NCBI GenBank assembly: GCA_044371425.1
Contig: JBILTR010000001.1
Location: 558,001-622,000 of the forward strand
Origin: JBEISR01 sp044371425
GTDB taxonomy: Bacteria; Planctomycetota; Planctomycetia; Pirellulales; Pirellulaceae
Direction: 5' to 3'
DNA length: 64,000 bases
The translations under genes and the position numbers were made by a program. This document shows positions 17,664-26,482 of the stretch, one piece after another. The notes beneath the pieces are model-generated. The model had not been told where the DNA came from. It ran no database searches and worked only from the letters and a program-made list of their open reading frames with translations. The first letter of the stretch is position 1. Each line of letters opens with the position of its first letter.

Positions 17664-18305
17664 TCAGTTACCCCCTCCGAGTGCGGACCGGAGTGATGGG
17701 ATGAATTGTTCAAGGAATTCAGGAATCGGGTCTTGCTCTTTGTCTGCGCCAAAAGCTGCAATCTGAATTTTGGTCAGGGTCTCTGTTTTGAGAAATCTCG
17801 GGTTCTTTGCCGCCATCCAAGGACCTCCATCCGACCATCCATGATAAACCATCATGTGCTCGGCACCCACCTTTCGGGATTGAAACTCCTGGCTCCAGAG
17901 TGTTCCCTCTTTGGGGATCGGGACGGTGTAGGCGGTTTTGGCGCCCACAAGGACGAAGTCGCGGCTGGAGTAGCAGACTTCAGGGGTGTGCACGGCGATG
18001 GGACCTTTGAGTCCATAAAGTACGGCAATCGAGATGATCCAACCTGTCTTCTCATTTGCGTAGACTCGATTGATGTAACCGTAAGGATTGAGCAACGACA
18101 GTGCCGCCTTACCGAGGGGCACATCCTTTTGCATGGTCCAATCCCCCACCGAGGTGGGTAGCTCGGTGATGGCTTTGCTGATGGACTGCTGCTTGGAACG
18201 GTCGACCCAGCGTCCAGAAAACCAGCCCTGCACAGCACCTGTTAGTAGGAAAAAGAAAAGTGAGAAAAGAAGTATCGGAAGTTGCCGTCGATTGAATTGA
18301 CTCAT
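17664..18305 (-). CDS. Exosortase-associated EpsI family protein
   Basis: A 213-aa membrane-anchored protein of the EpsI family, regularly found with exosortases and exopolysaccharide genes. One N-terminal membrane segment (about residues 10-28, LPILLFSLFFFLLTGAVQGW), then an extracytoplasmic domain with the family signature around VHTPEVCYSSRDFVLV and the WxM/WDxxxxP-like opening VGDWTMQKDVPL. Its biochemical role is not known; a link to exosortase-dependent surface attachment or polymer export is inferred from constant genomic company. It sits between the TPR protein (37 bp) and the sugar transferase (4 bp). Confidence 0.88.
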   Translation of the reverse strand: MSQFNRRQLPILLFSLFFFLLTGAVQGWFSGRWVDRSKQQSISKAITELPTSVGDWTMQKDVPLGKAALSLLNPYGYINRVYANEKTGWIISIAVLYGLKGPIAVHTPEVCYSSRDFVLVGAKTAYTVPIPKEGTLWSQEFQSRKVGAEHMMVYHGWSDGGPWMAAKNPRFLKTETLTKIQIAAFGADKEQDPIPEFLEQFIPSLRSALGGGN

Positions 18306-18342
18306 GATACCACATATTCCTCTTGAGGGGTGGCGAAATCGC

Positions 18343-21300
18343 CTAAGGTGTGTCTTTGATGCTGCCCAGAATCTTCTGATCGTCCGGGCTCAGCAACGAC
18401 CGGCTCAACTCTGCCCGATCAATCTTTTGAAGGATATTCGCCGCCTCTTCGTTGCGTCCCGAGCGTCGCAAAGCGTCAAATAGGTGAAGTCCAATTCGCG
18501 GATCTTTGCTGATGGTCGATGCAGCCTCGAGTACCTGAATTGCTTCCTGCGGTTTGTCCATCTTCAGGAGGATCGTACCTTTGGTATCGAGCATCAGGGC
18601 ATTGCCGGGTTCCTGGAAGAGCGCCTTCTCGATGCAACTGAGGGCTTCCGACACCGAAGTGGGGTCTTCGAGCAGGATGTTCGCTAGGTTGTTCAGTGCG
18701 GCGGAGTTGGCTGGATTCTTTTGCAGTATCGATCGGTACAGGCGACTGGCTTCTTCGGTGTTCCCGCGGGAGAGGTACATGTTGGCCAATGTAAACTGAA
18801 GACGTAAATCCTCCGGATGGGACTGCAATACATCACTGAAAAATGGCTCTAGAGACTTCAATTCCAGGCTGTCGGCAGGCGAAACAGCGATGAGATCGCC
18901 AAGCAAGATGGCGTCATCTGCTGTCCTGGATTTCTCAGCTCTGGCCCGCAACTGGGCGATCACATCATTCCGAGGTGCTTGGTTCTTGGGGTCGCCGACA
19001 ATCGAGACAAGATAGAGCCCGTTGTCGGGGGATTCGTCATATGCTTTCTTTGCGTATTCGAGTGCCTTATCGAAAATCTCCAACGATTTGAATGCCACGC
19101 TGGTTCGACGAAACACTTCGGCTCGACTGGCTTTATCCTTCTTTTGTGCCGTCTCCAGGTTCACCCACCGCTCCAATTCCTGGATTGCGAGATCCTTGGC
19201 ATTCTCGTAACTGAAAATTCGAGCTTTCGCTTCGGCGGCTTCAAAGCTGTTGGCGCCTAACGACTCCACCCTGGCAGCGAAATTCTGGGCATCCTCTACC
19301 ATGCCATTTTCGAGACAGAAGCGGACAGCGAACAACAGATGCCGAACGTCCGGGCTTGGGATTGAGACACTCGTTCGGATCAGGTCGAAGATCTTCTCCC
19401 GCAGATTCTTCATCGTCTGTTGATCGTTGTTGCGGCTGACGGACAGTCGCAGACTTCGCTCGTAGATCTGAGCCAACGCGAAGCGGTCTTCGGGGATAGG
19501 GGCAGGGGATTTGCTGATGAGCTTTTCCATCAGCGCCTGCGCTTTCGTCAGATCGGCTTCTCTTCCTCGGGTCAAGAGGAGTTGGACTTTGATTCGGGTG
19601 TCGACATCGGTCTCTGCGATTCCTTCATTGTCGAGCAACTTTTCGGCTCGTTCCCAATCTTCAGGGCGTCCGCGAAATGCAAGTTGACTGGCGTATCGTC
19701 GTCGTAGACTCAGATTCTCTGGATCCTTGGCCAACTGGATGCCTAAGATCTGAATGAGCGGTTCGACCTGGTTGGTGGCGTGATAGAGCTTACTGAGATT
19801 TTCGAGCAGCCGATTGTCGTCGGGGTAGTCGACCCGCGCGGCTTCCAGCACTGCGATTCCCTCGGTGAACTGACCAAGGGATTCGTGCATGGAGGCGACT
19901 GTCAAGTTCTTGGCAAGCGGAGGTTTGGCATCCACCTGCTCCAACTGCTTCAAGACCTCCAGTGCATTCTCTTTTTCCCCGAGTGCTGTCGCGATATCGA
20001 AGAGAAATGCCTTTTCAATGACTGGATCGAGCGGTCGGATGCGGTTGGCTTTCTGGATCGCACTGAGCGCCTCATCTGTCCACTGCTTGCGTTGATCGAT
20101 GGGATACTTCTTGGCTTCGAAAATCAGTAGATTCGTCAGCGTGATCCAGGAGATAGGATCATTGGGCCGAAGGGTGGCGGCCTTCCTTGCGATCTCAAGC
20201 CGATCCCCTTCTTCGGAAGAGGCCATCGTGATAGCCAATTGGGACAGCCGTCCCGATCGAAAGACCGACTCTCCAAGTTCCCGCAAATAAAGACTGGCCT
20301 CAGCGGTTCTTCCTGTCAAAAGTAGCGATGACAAGATCGCTTCGGAGACTCGATCAGTCGATAGGCCAAGCCTTTCGGCTTCTTTCAAATGAACCAGCGC
20401 TTCGGAGGGCTTGTTTTGTAGCATCGACAATCGACCTGCGAGCAGATGCACCTCAGGCAAACTCTCATGCTCGTTCTTGCAGCTGGCCACCAAGGGCTCC
20501 AACGCTTCGGAGTTGGATCCTCTTTCCGCCATAGCGATGGCGATCGAGGTCTTCAGCACGTTGCTCCACGCAGGAGTCGAATCAGGATGGTCGGTAAGGT
20601 ACTTCACCAGCCATTGGGTGCGACTGACCCATTGATCAAAAGCTTCTTGGGACATGGGAAGGTCAAAAGGCAATCGCATCCATTGTCGAAGAATGGCGTT
20701 GAATTGCATTGCGGACACTTTGGGGAGCAAATCCCAGACTTGCGAGTCGCTTGAAAAAGGGAAACCAGGGAATGCATAGAGCCGGGGTAGGGCAGCCCAG
20801 GCAGCATTTTCATTGGGGTGACCGGCGAGGTACGTCTGAAGGATCTGGAATGCTTCGGTGGTCTGTTGCTTGTTCAATGCATTGTCGATCTGCGCGCCGA
20901 CACTGAGCCACGAATTGGGCGCCTGCTTGATCACCAGCTCGCGGACCTGTTGAGCCAGTTCCCTCATGTTCTCCTGGGTGAGGATCGACATTGCGGAAAT
21001 GGCGAGTTGTTCTTCAGCGGGATACTTTTCGATCAACTCCATGAGCCCTAAGCCGAGTTGCTCTTTGGTGATTTTCGTCGCATCCTCTCGCTGGCTCTTG
21101 GCAAGCAGTTCAAACAAGTCCAGGTTCCACTGAAACTCTTTGGTTGGATTCTGATTGGCACTTGTCTCTCGTGCGAATCGGAGCGCCTGCTCCAACTCCT
21201 GGACGGTGCCTTCGGTGTTGCGATCGATGCTCTTGGACAAAAAAATGCTTTTGCCCAATAGCAACCAATCCTCCATCGTCTTCGATGGAATCTTGCGGAT

Positions 21301-22908
21301 GGTGGCGGCAGCATCCGATGGCCGAAACAGAGAGACTTTGACTGCTGCTAGCTTTCGTAATAGCGCCTGGTCGTCCGGGACTAGCTTGAGCGCGGTTTCC
21401 ATGTGCTTTTCGGCTGAAGCGAAATCGCCCAAAGCATAGTAGCAGTCGCCCAGCATCAGCTCGTCGAACAAATTGGTTTGATTTTTGACCGATTGCTGGT
21501 CGATTCGCTTGAGGATCTCCAGTGCCTCTCGATATCGACCACTGCGCAGCAATCCGGAAGCGCGTTGGCGATCGTTGACCAGGCTGAGGTCGTTCCTTCT
21601 CGCACGGGAATCGAATTGGGCTTTGGCGAGTAGCCCCTCCGTTTCTTTCGTCCATTCCATCAGCTCTTCGTACTTGCCTTGTCGACTCAGCAAGTCGGCG
21701 ACAGCCATTCGAGCGGCGATACCTGGTTCATCCGCGCGATTCGCGAGTTTCGAAAGGGCAGTGACCGCCTCATCGTATTTCTGTTCGGCAGCGAACAGTT
21801 GGCCCTGCAGCATCACCAGTTGAGGATCGGCCTCCGTGGTCTGTGCCGTCGCCAAGTTCACGTACTTCCAGGACTCTTCCTTCGCCGCAGTCGACTCATC
21901 CGCTAGCGAGAGTCGTTCGTTATCGAGATAGCGACGGAAAAAGAAAGCCGCCGCGCTTTTGATCAGATTCAGATTCTTCGGGTCCAGCTCGACCGCCTTC
22001 CGAAAATCGGCTTCCGATTGTCTGGGATTCAGCTGCTGGTTGGCGACTGCCCGAGAGAAGAAGAATCGGCTTTCCTCGGTGTGCGCGGGAGCAACTCGCT
22101 CGAAATACGACTGCACCAACTGGAGACGTTTGGTGGCCGGCAGCTTGACTGCTGCATCATCCCACGTGTAGTTGCTTGCTTCCGGATTGATCAGGATGCT
22201 GGCAGCGCATTCGAGCACATCGAGATTGGTGCTACCTTCATCCAGGACAGAAGTGATCGCCTGCAGCGGGGACTGTTCAATGAATTCCTCTTGCCACCCC
22301 CCACGCCGACTCATACTCCCACCCTTTTTCGTCGCTGCTTCGGGAGACCTGCGAGTCGAAAAGAGGCAAATTGCGAGGTTCTCTCGCAGCCAGAGCTGGT
22401 CTTCCTCGGCTATGGAGGGTGCCATTTCCATCAAAATGGACTGGGCTTCAATGAAGGTATTGGAGCCTTCCACCTGCCCCTCAAAGGTTGCTCGTTTCAT
22501 CAGCAGACGAACCAGCGCCTTCTGCACCTCGATGACCTTCGCCGAATCGGGCGGCGTCTCGGCACGCAGCGTGCCAAGAACGCGAAAGCCAAGGGAGACT
22601 GCGCTTCGAAGAAACGGCGGCGTGCTCGCAATTTTCTCGCGCAAGTTCAGCGAATGGACCAATTCGGAAGAATCGTTCGGATTCAGCGACAGGTAGCGAT
22701 CGAGCAACTCTGAGGCTCGATCCAATTCCCCTGCCTCTTCCGCTGCGGTCGACTGTGCCTTGACCGCCGTTGCGACACGTCCCAACTGGATCCAGTAGGC
22801 TGCCCCGAACGCCGCAGCCAACAGAACCATCAGGAGGATCGACTTCAACAGAAAACGATAATTCAACTCCAGGCTGGAGTGCCTGCGACGAGCTTCCGAT
22901 TTTGGCAT
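18343..22908 (-). CDS. 1521-aa membrane-anchored TPR protein of the exosortase cluster
   Basis: A very long repeat protein. A membrane segment near residues 24-40 (ILLMVLLAAAFGAAYWIQL) follows a positively charged start, so the bulk should lie in the periplasm. The remainder is tetratricopeptide-like helices from about residue 50 to the end; typical units read ASELLDRYLSLNPNDS, ALNNLANILLEDPTSVSEAL and LYRSILQKNPANSAALNNL. TPR arrays scaffold protein complexes, and exosortase/PEP-CTERM loci elsewhere often include a long TPR protein (PrsT type), so a scaffold for polymer export or sorting is a reasonable inference. No catalytic motif. It lies 52 bp after the tyrosine autokinase gene; a weak AGGGA precedes the ATG. 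Confidence 0.85.
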   Translation of the reverse strand: MPKSEARRRHSSLELNYRFLLKSILLMVLLAAAFGAAYWIQLGRVATAVKAQSTAAEEAGELDRASELLDRYLSLNPNDSSELVHSLNLREKIASTPPFLRSAVSLGFRVLGTLRAETPPDSAKVIEVQKALVRLLMKRATFEGQVEGSNTFIEAQSILMEMAPSIAEEDQLWLRENLAICLFSTRRSPEAATKKGGSMSRRGGWQEEFIEQSPLQAITSVLDEGSTNLDVLECAASILINPEASNYTWDDAAVKLPATKRLQLVQSYFERVAPAHTEESRFFFSRAVANQQLNPRQSEADFRKAVELDPKNLNLIKSAAAFFFRRYLDNERLSLADESTAAKEESWKYVNLATAQTTEADPQLVMLQGQLFAAEQKYDEAVTALSKLANRADEPGIAARMAVADLLSRQGKYEELMEWTKETEGLLAKAQFDSRARRNDLSLVNDRQRASGLLRSGRYREALEILKRIDQQSVKNQTNLFDELMLGDCYYALGDFASAEKHMETALKLVPDDQALLRKLAAVKVSLFRPSDAAATIRKIPSKTMEDWLLLGKSIFLSKSIDRNTEGTVQELEQALRFARETSANQNPTKEFQWNLDLFELLAKSQREDATKITKEQLGLGLMELIEKYPAEEQLAISAMSILTQENMRELAQQVRELVIKQAPNSWLSVGAQIDNALNKQQTTEAFQILQTYLAGHPNENAAWAALPRLYAFPGFPFSSDSQVWDLLPKVSAMQFNAILRQWMRLPFDLPMSQEAFDQWVSRTQWLVKYLTDHPDSTPAWSNVLKTSIAIAMAERGSNSEALEPLVASCKNEHESLPEVHLLAGRLSMLQNKPSEALVHLKEAERLGLSTDRVSEAILSSLLLTGRTAEASLYLRELGESVFRSGRLSQLAITMASSEEGDRLEIARKAATLRPNDPISWITLTNLLIFEAKKYPIDQRKQWTDEALSAIQKANRIRPLDPVIEKAFLFDIATALGEKENALEVLKQLEQVDAKPPLAKNLTVASMHESLGQFTEGIAVLEAARVDYPDDNRLLENLSKLYHATNQVEPLIQILGIQLAKDPENLSLRRRYASQLAFRGRPEDWERAEKLLDNEGIAETDVDTRIKVQLLLTRGREADLTKAQALMEKLISKSPAPIPEDRFALAQIYERSLRLSVSRNNDQQTMKNLREKIFDLIRTSVSIPSPDVRHLLFAVRFCLENGMVEDAQNFAARVESLGANSFEAAEAKARIFSYENAKDLAIQELERWVNLETAQKKDKASRAEVFRRTSVAFKSLEIFDKALEYAKKAYDESPDNGLYLVSIVGDPKNQAPRNDVIAQLRARAEKSRTADDAILLGDLIAVSPADSLELKSLEPFFSDVLQSHPEDLRLQFTLANMYLSRGNTEEASRLYRSILQKNPANSAALNNLANILLEDPTSVSEALSCIEKALFQEPGNALMLDTKGTILLKMDKPQEAIQVLEAASTISKDPRIGLHLFDALRRSGRNEEAANILQKIDRAELSRSLLSPDDQKILGSIKDTP

Positions 22909-22938
22909 GGCGGTTTTTCCCTGATGCGAATCTTAGCC

Positions 22939-22951
22939 TGTCCCTGGCACC
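22939..22951. repeat. Possible degenerate copy of the GGTGCCTGGCACC palindrome
   Basis: TGTCCCTGGCACC differs from the 7375-7809 unit at two of thirteen bases and lies in the 52-bp spacer between two genes of the exosortase cluster. The flank (CATTCGG) does not match well, so homology is uncertain. Confidence 0.25.
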
Positions 22952-22960
22952 CATTCGGCT

Positions 22961-25210
22961 TTAGCTTTGCGAGCGGTCCCAATTTCCGTAGGCATAATCG
23001 CCGTAGTACTTTGAGTATTCCCGGAATGGGACTCCGGATAACACGGCGCCAGCGACGTTGGCGCCAGCCGCTTCCAGCTTATTGACCGCTTGCATCAGTT
23101 GCTCGACCCGGCTTCGGTCCCGCAACGCGCACACCAAGCAATAATCGACCGATCTGGCATAGATCAACGATTCGCTGGCGGGCAAAATCGGAGGCGTATC
23201 GATGATGACGTAGTCGTAGCTTTCTTTTGCTTTTTCGATCAGGCGATCGATGGCTCCCTGTGACAACAGCCGGTGTGGGCTGCCCTTCAGGTATCCAGCG
23301 TGAAGAATGTGTACCTGGCTGCTCCAATCGCGATCGATCACATCGGACAAATCGTTCTCACCGCTGAGGAAGCCAGCCAATCCGGAGTTCATCTTCCGAT
23401 CGAAAACGTGATGAACGTCGGGAGCCCTCATGTCCCCGTCGATCAGGAGAACGACTTTGCCGGTCGACCTAGCGATGCTCAACGCCAATTGACAGGCCAC
23501 GGTCGTTTTGCCTTCAGCCGCCAGAGCACTGGTGACCGCCAACGTTCTCGCCTGTTTGAGATTAGGGGAGAGCACCAGGGACATGGTCAGAGAGTCGATG
23601 CTTTCCTCGTATAACCGTAGAGCTTTCTCGGCTCGCTTGCTACCTGGGTCCGCAGAGTAAGGGAGAGCGGAAATCTCACCCAACACCAACATCTCCGACT
23701 GCTTCTCCAGGCTCATCGCACTGTCGATGCGGTGCGAACGCAACTCCAAACCAAAAGCGATCAACAAAGGAAGGGCCAATCCGATGGCATTGGCCAAGAG
23801 AAGTTGCTTCAGCGGAAGCGATTCGACCGGCAACTTGGGGGGGGTCGATCGCTGCAATTCTCGAATCGGCTCCAGGCTCTCTCGCTCCGTCGCCAACGCA
23901 ACACTGCGATCATGAATCTGACCACGGGTCTTCTGCCACTCCAGCAGATCCGCCTCCGCAAATTGCAACTCCGCGCCTCCCGAGCCAGTCAATTTCATCA
24001 TGCTGATGAATTCCTTGATCTGTGCCTCAAGGCTTGCGCGACGCTCCTTCAGCGTCTTGACTTTCTCTGCGATTTCAGCGACCGACTTCCTCCGCTCCTC
24101 GACCCCTTCTCCTGCAATCCTCTCCTTCGAAGTTTCGAGGATTTGCTTCTTCAGGTCGTCTCGCTTGGCTTCGAGAATCGCCTTCTCTGAAATCTGCTGT
24201 TGGTAGATGGGATTCCGCTCCCCAACACTGGATGCTTTGAGTTTATCGAGGCGGAATTCGATTTCTTTGATCCGGGCATCCAGAGCCTGGATGGCTGGCG
24301 AAGAGGTCACTTCCTGATCGGCCAGCAAAGCAATCGAATCCTGGCTCATTTGTAGCTGAGCCGATTGTTGAGCTTCAGCCAATGCGGTCTCGGTGGTCGC
24401 GATTTCGCTCGAAAGCTGGAATCGTTCCAATCGCAGTTTGTCGACATAGGTGCTGTCGTAAACGCCGGAGGCCCCTTGACGGACCGGAGTGTCGAGCGTG
24501 ATGGCGGAGGAGCTCAGGTCGCGAACACGATTCTTCGCCAATTCCACCTCCGCTTCGGCTTTCTCCAACGCCGCCTTGACCACCTGCTGGCGAGCGGTCA
24601 ATTCGAACTGATCGATGAACGACTTTTGTGCCAGATACTCATCGACGGTGATATTCAAGAGCGAAGAGGCGATGGTTGGGTCGGAGGCATCGCAAGTCAC
24701 TTCGATCATCGTATTGGACGCGGCGCCCGCCAGATTGATCGCTCGGCGCACCTCCGTAGCAGGATCTTTCGAGTTTCGGATCATCGGCATCTGCGCCACC
24801 ACCGGGTTGGCGATCACTTTGTCGATCACCTTGTCGCTCTTGATCAAAAACTTCTGAAAGGCGATCAACGACATCGGCGTGCTTTGCATGCTCGAATTGG
24901 AATAAATCACGCTGCTGTTGGGGTCGATCAGCAACGAAAAGGAGGCGCGGTAGGTCGGCTTGAAGATCGACAGAACAATCCCGGAGGCAATCGCACAACC
25001 TACGATCGCGACCGGAAGGGCCCATGACCAAGAATTCCGAAGAAGCCTCAATGCAAAGGCAGCATCGATCGTCGGGAGTTTGGGGTCAGACGACCTTTGG
25101 ATAAAGGACCGATCGGGCGATCCTTTCCCAGGAATCGGTTCGCTTCGCACATCGATAACCTGGGCCGAGCGATCCCGTTCGAGGTATCCAGAGGGATTCG
25201 GGGAATTCAT
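22961..25210 (-). CDS. Wzz/Wzc-type exopolysaccharide co-polymerase with BY-kinase
   Basis: A 749-aa inner-membrane polysaccharide co-polymerase with cytoplasmic tyrosine autokinase. Residues about 55-80 form the first membrane helix (SWALPVAIVGCAIASGIVLS), followed by a Wzz domain (TYRASFSLLIDP), then a long coiled coil (about 200-440), a second helix near 480 (LLLANAIGLALPLLIAFGLE), and the kinase from about 540. P-loop: SALAAEGKTTVA; Walker A': LLIDGDMRAPDV; Walker B: YDYVIIDTPPILPAS. The C-terminus has the Tyr cluster YSKYYGDYAYG, the usual autophosphorylation tail. Such proteins set polymer length through phosphorylation cycles. It lies 84 bp after the exosortase gene. Confidence 0.93.
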   Translation of the reverse strand: MNSPNPSGYLERDRSAQVIDVRSEPIPGKGSPDRSFIQRSSDPKLPTIDAAFALRLLRNSWSWALPVAIVGCAIASGIVLSIFKPTYRASFSLLIDPNSSVIYSNSSMQSTPMSLIAFQKFLIKSDKVIDKVIANPVVAQMPMIRNSKDPATEVRRAINLAGAASNTMIEVTCDASDPTIASSLLNITVDEYLAQKSFIDQFELTARQQVVKAALEKAEAEVELAKNRVRDLSSSAITLDTPVRQGASGVYDSTYVDKLRLERFQLSSEIATTETALAEAQQSAQLQMSQDSIALLADQEVTSSPAIQALDARIKEIEFRLDKLKASSVGERNPIYQQQISEKAILEAKRDDLKKQILETSKERIAGEGVEERRKSVAEIAEKVKTLKERRASLEAQIKEFISMMKLTGSGGAELQFAEADLLEWQKTRGQIHDRSVALATERESLEPIRELQRSTPPKLPVESLPLKQLLLANAIGLALPLLIAFGLELRSHRIDSAMSLEKQSEMLVLGEISALPYSADPGSKRAEKALRLYEESIDSLTMSLVLSPNLKQARTLAVTSALAAEGKTTVACQLALSIARSTGKVVLLIDGDMRAPDVHHVFDRKMNSGLAGFLSGENDLSDVIDRDWSSQVHILHAGYLKGSPHRLLSQGAIDRLIEKAKESYDYVIIDTPPILPASESLIYARSVDYCLVCALRDRSRVEQLMQAVNKLEAAGANVAGAVLSGVPFREYSKYYGDYAYGNWDRSQS

Positions 25211-25294
25211 ATTTTCTATTCCAGAGCGATTTCTTCAAAAAATTTCGGTCCATTGGGCGGTGGTACTCCTCCGACATCGGTCGAAAGAGAGTCG

Positions 25295-26386
25295 CTAACG
25301 CGAGGGCTTTGGATTGCGGGACCCTCCACCCACCGGGATGAACAGGTGTCCCAGGTACCAAAGGAATGCTCCAAAAAGCAGTGCCGCAAAACCAATCATC
25401 AAAAATCCCATCAGATCGTGCGAAAAGTGCCTGGCCCACTCGCCCGGAAACCACTGAAATGCGAACGCGGTCAAGACGATCCTCGTCGCATTTGCTATCA
25501 GTGCAATCGGGATGGTCGCCAGCAAAATCAAAAGTCGTTCCAGCCACGATCTACGACTCAAGACGCAGTAAACGTAACTCAAGGCGAACATCCCGAAGAA
25601 AATCCGCAACCCTGAACAGGCTCGTTCGACCTCCAGTTGATGCGGTCCTAAAAGGATCGTGGTTCCTTCCGCAACGGCCGGTTGCCCGAGTGTCTGGAGG
25701 GTTGCGACGCTCAGCTTTGTCGCCACCACCTGCAATGGCTGGCTAAATTGATTCTCGATCCGGAAGGGAAGCGGAATCATAAAGAACAGGAAGCCCAAGG
25801 CAGGCATCGCCCACCAAACCCACCTGCGGCCAAACGCCAGCCAGGTGAGGCCAATCACGGAGAACGGAATGGCCCAAGCTTCGGCAAAGTCATAATAACC
25901 CCAGGCACCGAAAATCCTTACCGCCAACACCAATGCCAGGAATGGTAGAGCCAACCAGTGCCAACCCAGTTCCATTTTCGGCATCGAGTCGCGACGATTC
26001 CAAAGCAGGAAAAGCGTCATCGGCACGACGAGCCATCCATGTGAGTAGTCAGGCTCTCGCTCCCAGGTCTGGGTCAGGCTGAGCAGAGAAGGCCAAAACG
26101 ACCAGACTCCAGCAGCGCCTACCAATAGAAAAAACAAGATGTTTCCAGGGGTAAGCCACCCTTTGAGAACCGAACCGCTGGCGGTTGCCGTCGATTCGTC
26201 CGCAACCGCAGCCCCAGCCAGTTGGTTGGATACCGCTGGGTCCGAAATGTTCGATGCATTGGCTTCTTCCACCGACTCCTGAGGGGCATCCGAGGAAGTC
26301 TTGTCAGGGACCTTCGTGCGGTTGCCAATTCTTGAAAACTCCGGCTTAAGAATCGAAGACGGAGCGATGTACTTCCGCTTTTTCAT
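25295..26386 (-). CDS. Exosortase
   Basis: A 363-aa polytopic membrane transpeptidase that recognises C-terminal sorting signals of exported proteins and probably attaches them to a surface polymer. The catalytic set is complete: Cys257 in ERACSGLRIFFG, Arg302 in NATRIVLTAF and His323 in SHDLMGFLMIG. About eight membrane segments start near residue 82. The first 75 residues are a hydrophilic, acidic cytoplasmic extension that most exosortases lack. First gene of a five-gene run with Wzc, TPR, EpsI and sugar transferase. It resembles planctomycete exosortases (XrtU-like), but I cannot assign the subclass without a search. No PEP-CTERM-like substrate was found in the window. Confidence 0.9.
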   Translation of the reverse strand: MKKRKYIAPSSILKPEFSRIGNRTKVPDKTSSDAPQESVEEANASNISDPAVSNQLAGAAVADESTATASGSVLKGWLTPGNILFFLLVGAAGVWSFWPSLLSLTQTWEREPDYSHGWLVVPMTLFLLWNRRDSMPKMELGWHWLALPFLALVLAVRIFGAWGYYDFAEAWAIPFSVIGLTWLAFGRRWVWWAMPALGFLFFMIPLPFRIENQFSQPLQVVATKLSVATLQTLGQPAVAEGTTILLGPHQLEVERACSGLRIFFGMFALSYVYCVLSRRSWLERLLILLATIPIALIANATRIVLTAFAFQWFPGEWARHFSHDLMGFLMIGFAALLFGAFLWYLGHLFIPVGGGSRNPKPSR

Positions 26387-26428
26387 ATCGAAAAACCAGT
26401 ATTCGGAGCCACGATTAAAAGAATCAAT

Positions 26429-26456
26429 AAAATAACTGCAAACCCTTGGTCGTCAA
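26429..26456 (-). promoter_or_regulatory. Candidate promoter of the exosortase cluster
   Basis: On the minus strand TTGACG (26456-26451), a 16-base spacer and TATTTT (26434-26429), in a locally AT-rich stretch about 43 bp before the exosortase ATG. The match to sigma-70 is fair (5/6 and 4/6). Placement after the end of the FHA gene fits a new transcript. Confidence 0.35.
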
Positions 26457-26482
26457 GCTTTCCCGTCTCACGCCATTCCGCG

